Source: an uncultured Coriobacteriales bacterium (GTDB lineage Bacteria; Actinomycetota; Coriobacteriia; Coriobacteriales; Eggerthellaceae). From it: a stretch of DNA of 34,240 bases. The stretch spans positions 1-34,240 of the forward strand of contig CAMPNZ010000010.1 in the NCBI GenBank assembly GCA_946892075.1. The letters are read 5' to 3'. Both the position numbers and the translations under genes were made by a program. This document shows, in pieces, positions 33,167 to 34,240 of this stretch. Position 1 is the stretch's first letter. Each line of letters opens with the position of its first letter. The notes under the pieces are model-generated. The model saw nothing but the letters and a program-made list of their open reading frames with translations. It did not search any database and was not told the DNA's origin.

Positions 33167-34234
33167 TTACTCTTTCGGCGCAGGCACGTGAATGGGCCGT
33201 ATGAACACGCTTACCGGCGATTTTTTCTGGCTGATAATGTCGTCCATAATTTCGGGGTGGAACATATCGTCGATGTCGTCGCGCAGCGTGGTTACGGGCG
33301 AAAACGTTGCGCCGTCCAAAATTACCAGCTGCGTGCGGTTATGCCTGAACATGTAGCGGCCGCTGCCTTGAAATTTCCCGAACGAAAACGTGAGCGTTTT
33401 GGCAACGGGGTCAAGTTTGTAGGTGTACGGCAGCTTGTTCGTAAGCAGAATTTTGTCGTTGGTGAAGAACACGGACACCGGCGTGCCGTTGACCATCCAC
33501 TCGCCTTGGATGTCGTGCGCGTCGTCGAAGCGCCACCAGCGGTTCCATGCGAAAACGCCGCTGATGAGCGTTACCAGCACCAGTACGGCCAGCGAGCCGG
33601 CGATGATGAAGCGGGCGGCGCTGAGCGTATCGGCTGGTCGCAGGCGTGTGCGTGCGGGCGCGAGCGCGGGGTCGGTGCGAGGATTGCGGCTGGCGGCGGT
33701 GCGGGAAGAGGCGCTTGTGCGGGAAGGGGCGTTTGCGGCGGTGCGAGAACGGGAACCCGTAGGAACACCGTTGCGGGAAGTAACGCCTGAACCGTTGCGG
33801 GAATTGACGCTTGAACCGTTGCGCGCGTGGGCGCTTGCGCTTCCGCGAGAACGTAAGCTGGCAGAAACGCCATTGCGGGAAGCGTCGCTTGCACTTGAAC
33901 TGGCAAAATGCGCGGACGCGTGCGCAGTTGCGCGCGTATGTGCGGTTGTGCGAGCATGTGACGCTTGCGCTGATGGCGTGTGCTGTGATTGCGATGCAGA
34001 AGAGGCACCTTGTGCGGACACTGCGGCAAAATGGGGCCTGTTGCTTGCTGCACCTGCGTTGCGAGTTTGCGTACGAGATGTTTCTGCTGATAAGCGTGCC
34101 GACGTACGTGCTGTCGCGCCTGCTGATGAACTGCGCATCTGCGCGTCTGCTGCTGTGCGCACGGCCTGTTCCACAGCTTTTGACGAGGCACTCTGACGCG
34201 ACGCATCGCCTTTCACCAGCGAAAACTGCGGCAT
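33167..34234 (-). CDS. single-pass membrane protein with long Ser/Ala/Arg-rich N-terminus (start uncertain)
   Basis: At least 355 residues; the frame remains open to the window edge, so the true start may lie beyond it, though ATG 34234 (MPQFSLVKGDASRQS) is plausible. Residues 1-205 are a low-complexity Ser/Ala/Arg/Thr stretch with repeated SRNGS and RTAAS strings. One hydrophobic helix (about 207-228, FIIAGSLAVLVLVTLISGVF) is followed by an extracellular, beta-rich domain of about 125 residues (GEWMVNGTPVSVFFTNDKIL) that I do not recognise; its shape (short strands, GxWxxNG) suggests a small lipocalin- or DUF-like fold. Probable operon with the downstream small gene. Confidence 0.7.
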   Translation of the reverse strand: MPQFSLVKGDASRQSASSKAVEQAVRTAADAQMRSSSAGATARTSARLSAETSRTQTRNAGAASNRPHFAAVSAQGASSASQSQHTPSAQASHARTTAHTRATAHASAHFASSSASDASRNGVSASLRSRGSASAHARNGSSVNSRNGSGVTSRNGVPTGSRSRTAANAPSRTSASSRTAASRNPRTDPALAPARTRLRPADTLSAARFIIAGSLAVLVLVTLISGVFAWNRWWRFDDAHDIQGEWMVNGTPVSVFFTNDKILLTNKLPYTYKLDPVAKTLTFSFGKFQGSGRYMFRHNRTQLVILDGATFSPVTTLRDDIDDMFHPEIMDDIISQKKSPVSVFIRPIHVPAPKE

Positions 34235-34240
34235 GCGCGG

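Noticed and set aside
33423..34196. Plus-strand 257-codon frame
   Set aside because: Antisense shadow of the Ser/Ala/Arg-rich N-terminus of the minus-strand membrane protein; no recognisable domain.

Overview
The window looks like an ordinary chromosomal stretch of an anaerobic, Gram-positive actinobacterium of the class Coriobacteriia (Eggerthellaceae-like, intermediate G+C). This is inferred from the gene set: an LPxTG-type surface protein, a Bce-type two-component/ABC module, hypF-hypC-hypD for [NiFe] hydrogenase maturation, a phosphoglucose isomerase resembling the isomerase half of Tal-Pgi fusions, a DeoC-like class I aldolase and a PepV dipeptidase. No 16S or marker tree was available, so the placement is tentative.

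Layout. Positions 1-744 hold the end of an ABC ATPase preceded by a 12-bp tandem repeat; a glutathione peroxidase (799-1350) and a convergent YigZ-family gene (1443-2297) follow. Positions 2444-7319 hold a very large sortase-anchored surface protein on the minus strand. Its signal peptide lies in a different frame, and the break falls exactly on a run of seven G, so the gene looks switched off by one base. Positions 7680-13093 encode a complete BceRSAB-like peptide-sensing/detoxification module (response regulator, intramembrane-sensing kinase, ABC ATPase, 10-TM permease), with a BceR-box-like motif before the transporter genes. A MocR-type regulator diverges from it (13256-14878). Positions 14939-17671 are a small accessory patch: a Fic protein and an AlbA/Schlafen-HATPase protein diverge from a 570-bp region of operator-like inverted repeats and A/C-rich tandem repeats.

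Positions 17865-24641 form a minus-strand run: LytTR response regulator, pgi, hypF, hypC, hypD. A PepV dipeptidase (25142-26578) with a clear terminator, a DEDDh exonuclease (27053-28030), tRNA-Leu(CAA) (28085-28168) and a class I aldolase (28189-29133) follow. The last part (29518-34234, minus strand) holds envelope-type genes: TM2 protein, TVP38/VTT membrane protein, PRC-barrel protein, YtxH protein, a small protein resembling the N-terminal domain of cyanophycin synthetase, and a single-pass membrane protein running to the window edge.

A recurring oddity is short in-frame tandem repeats and Ala/Ser/Pro/Glu-rich inserts in otherwise conserved proteins (ABC linker, kinase, response regulator, MocR, HypF, Pgi tail, permease, VTT protein, YtxH), plus minisatellites in several intergenic gaps. 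The most striking observation is the poly-G frame break inside the signal peptide of the large surface protein, a plausible phase-variation switch.
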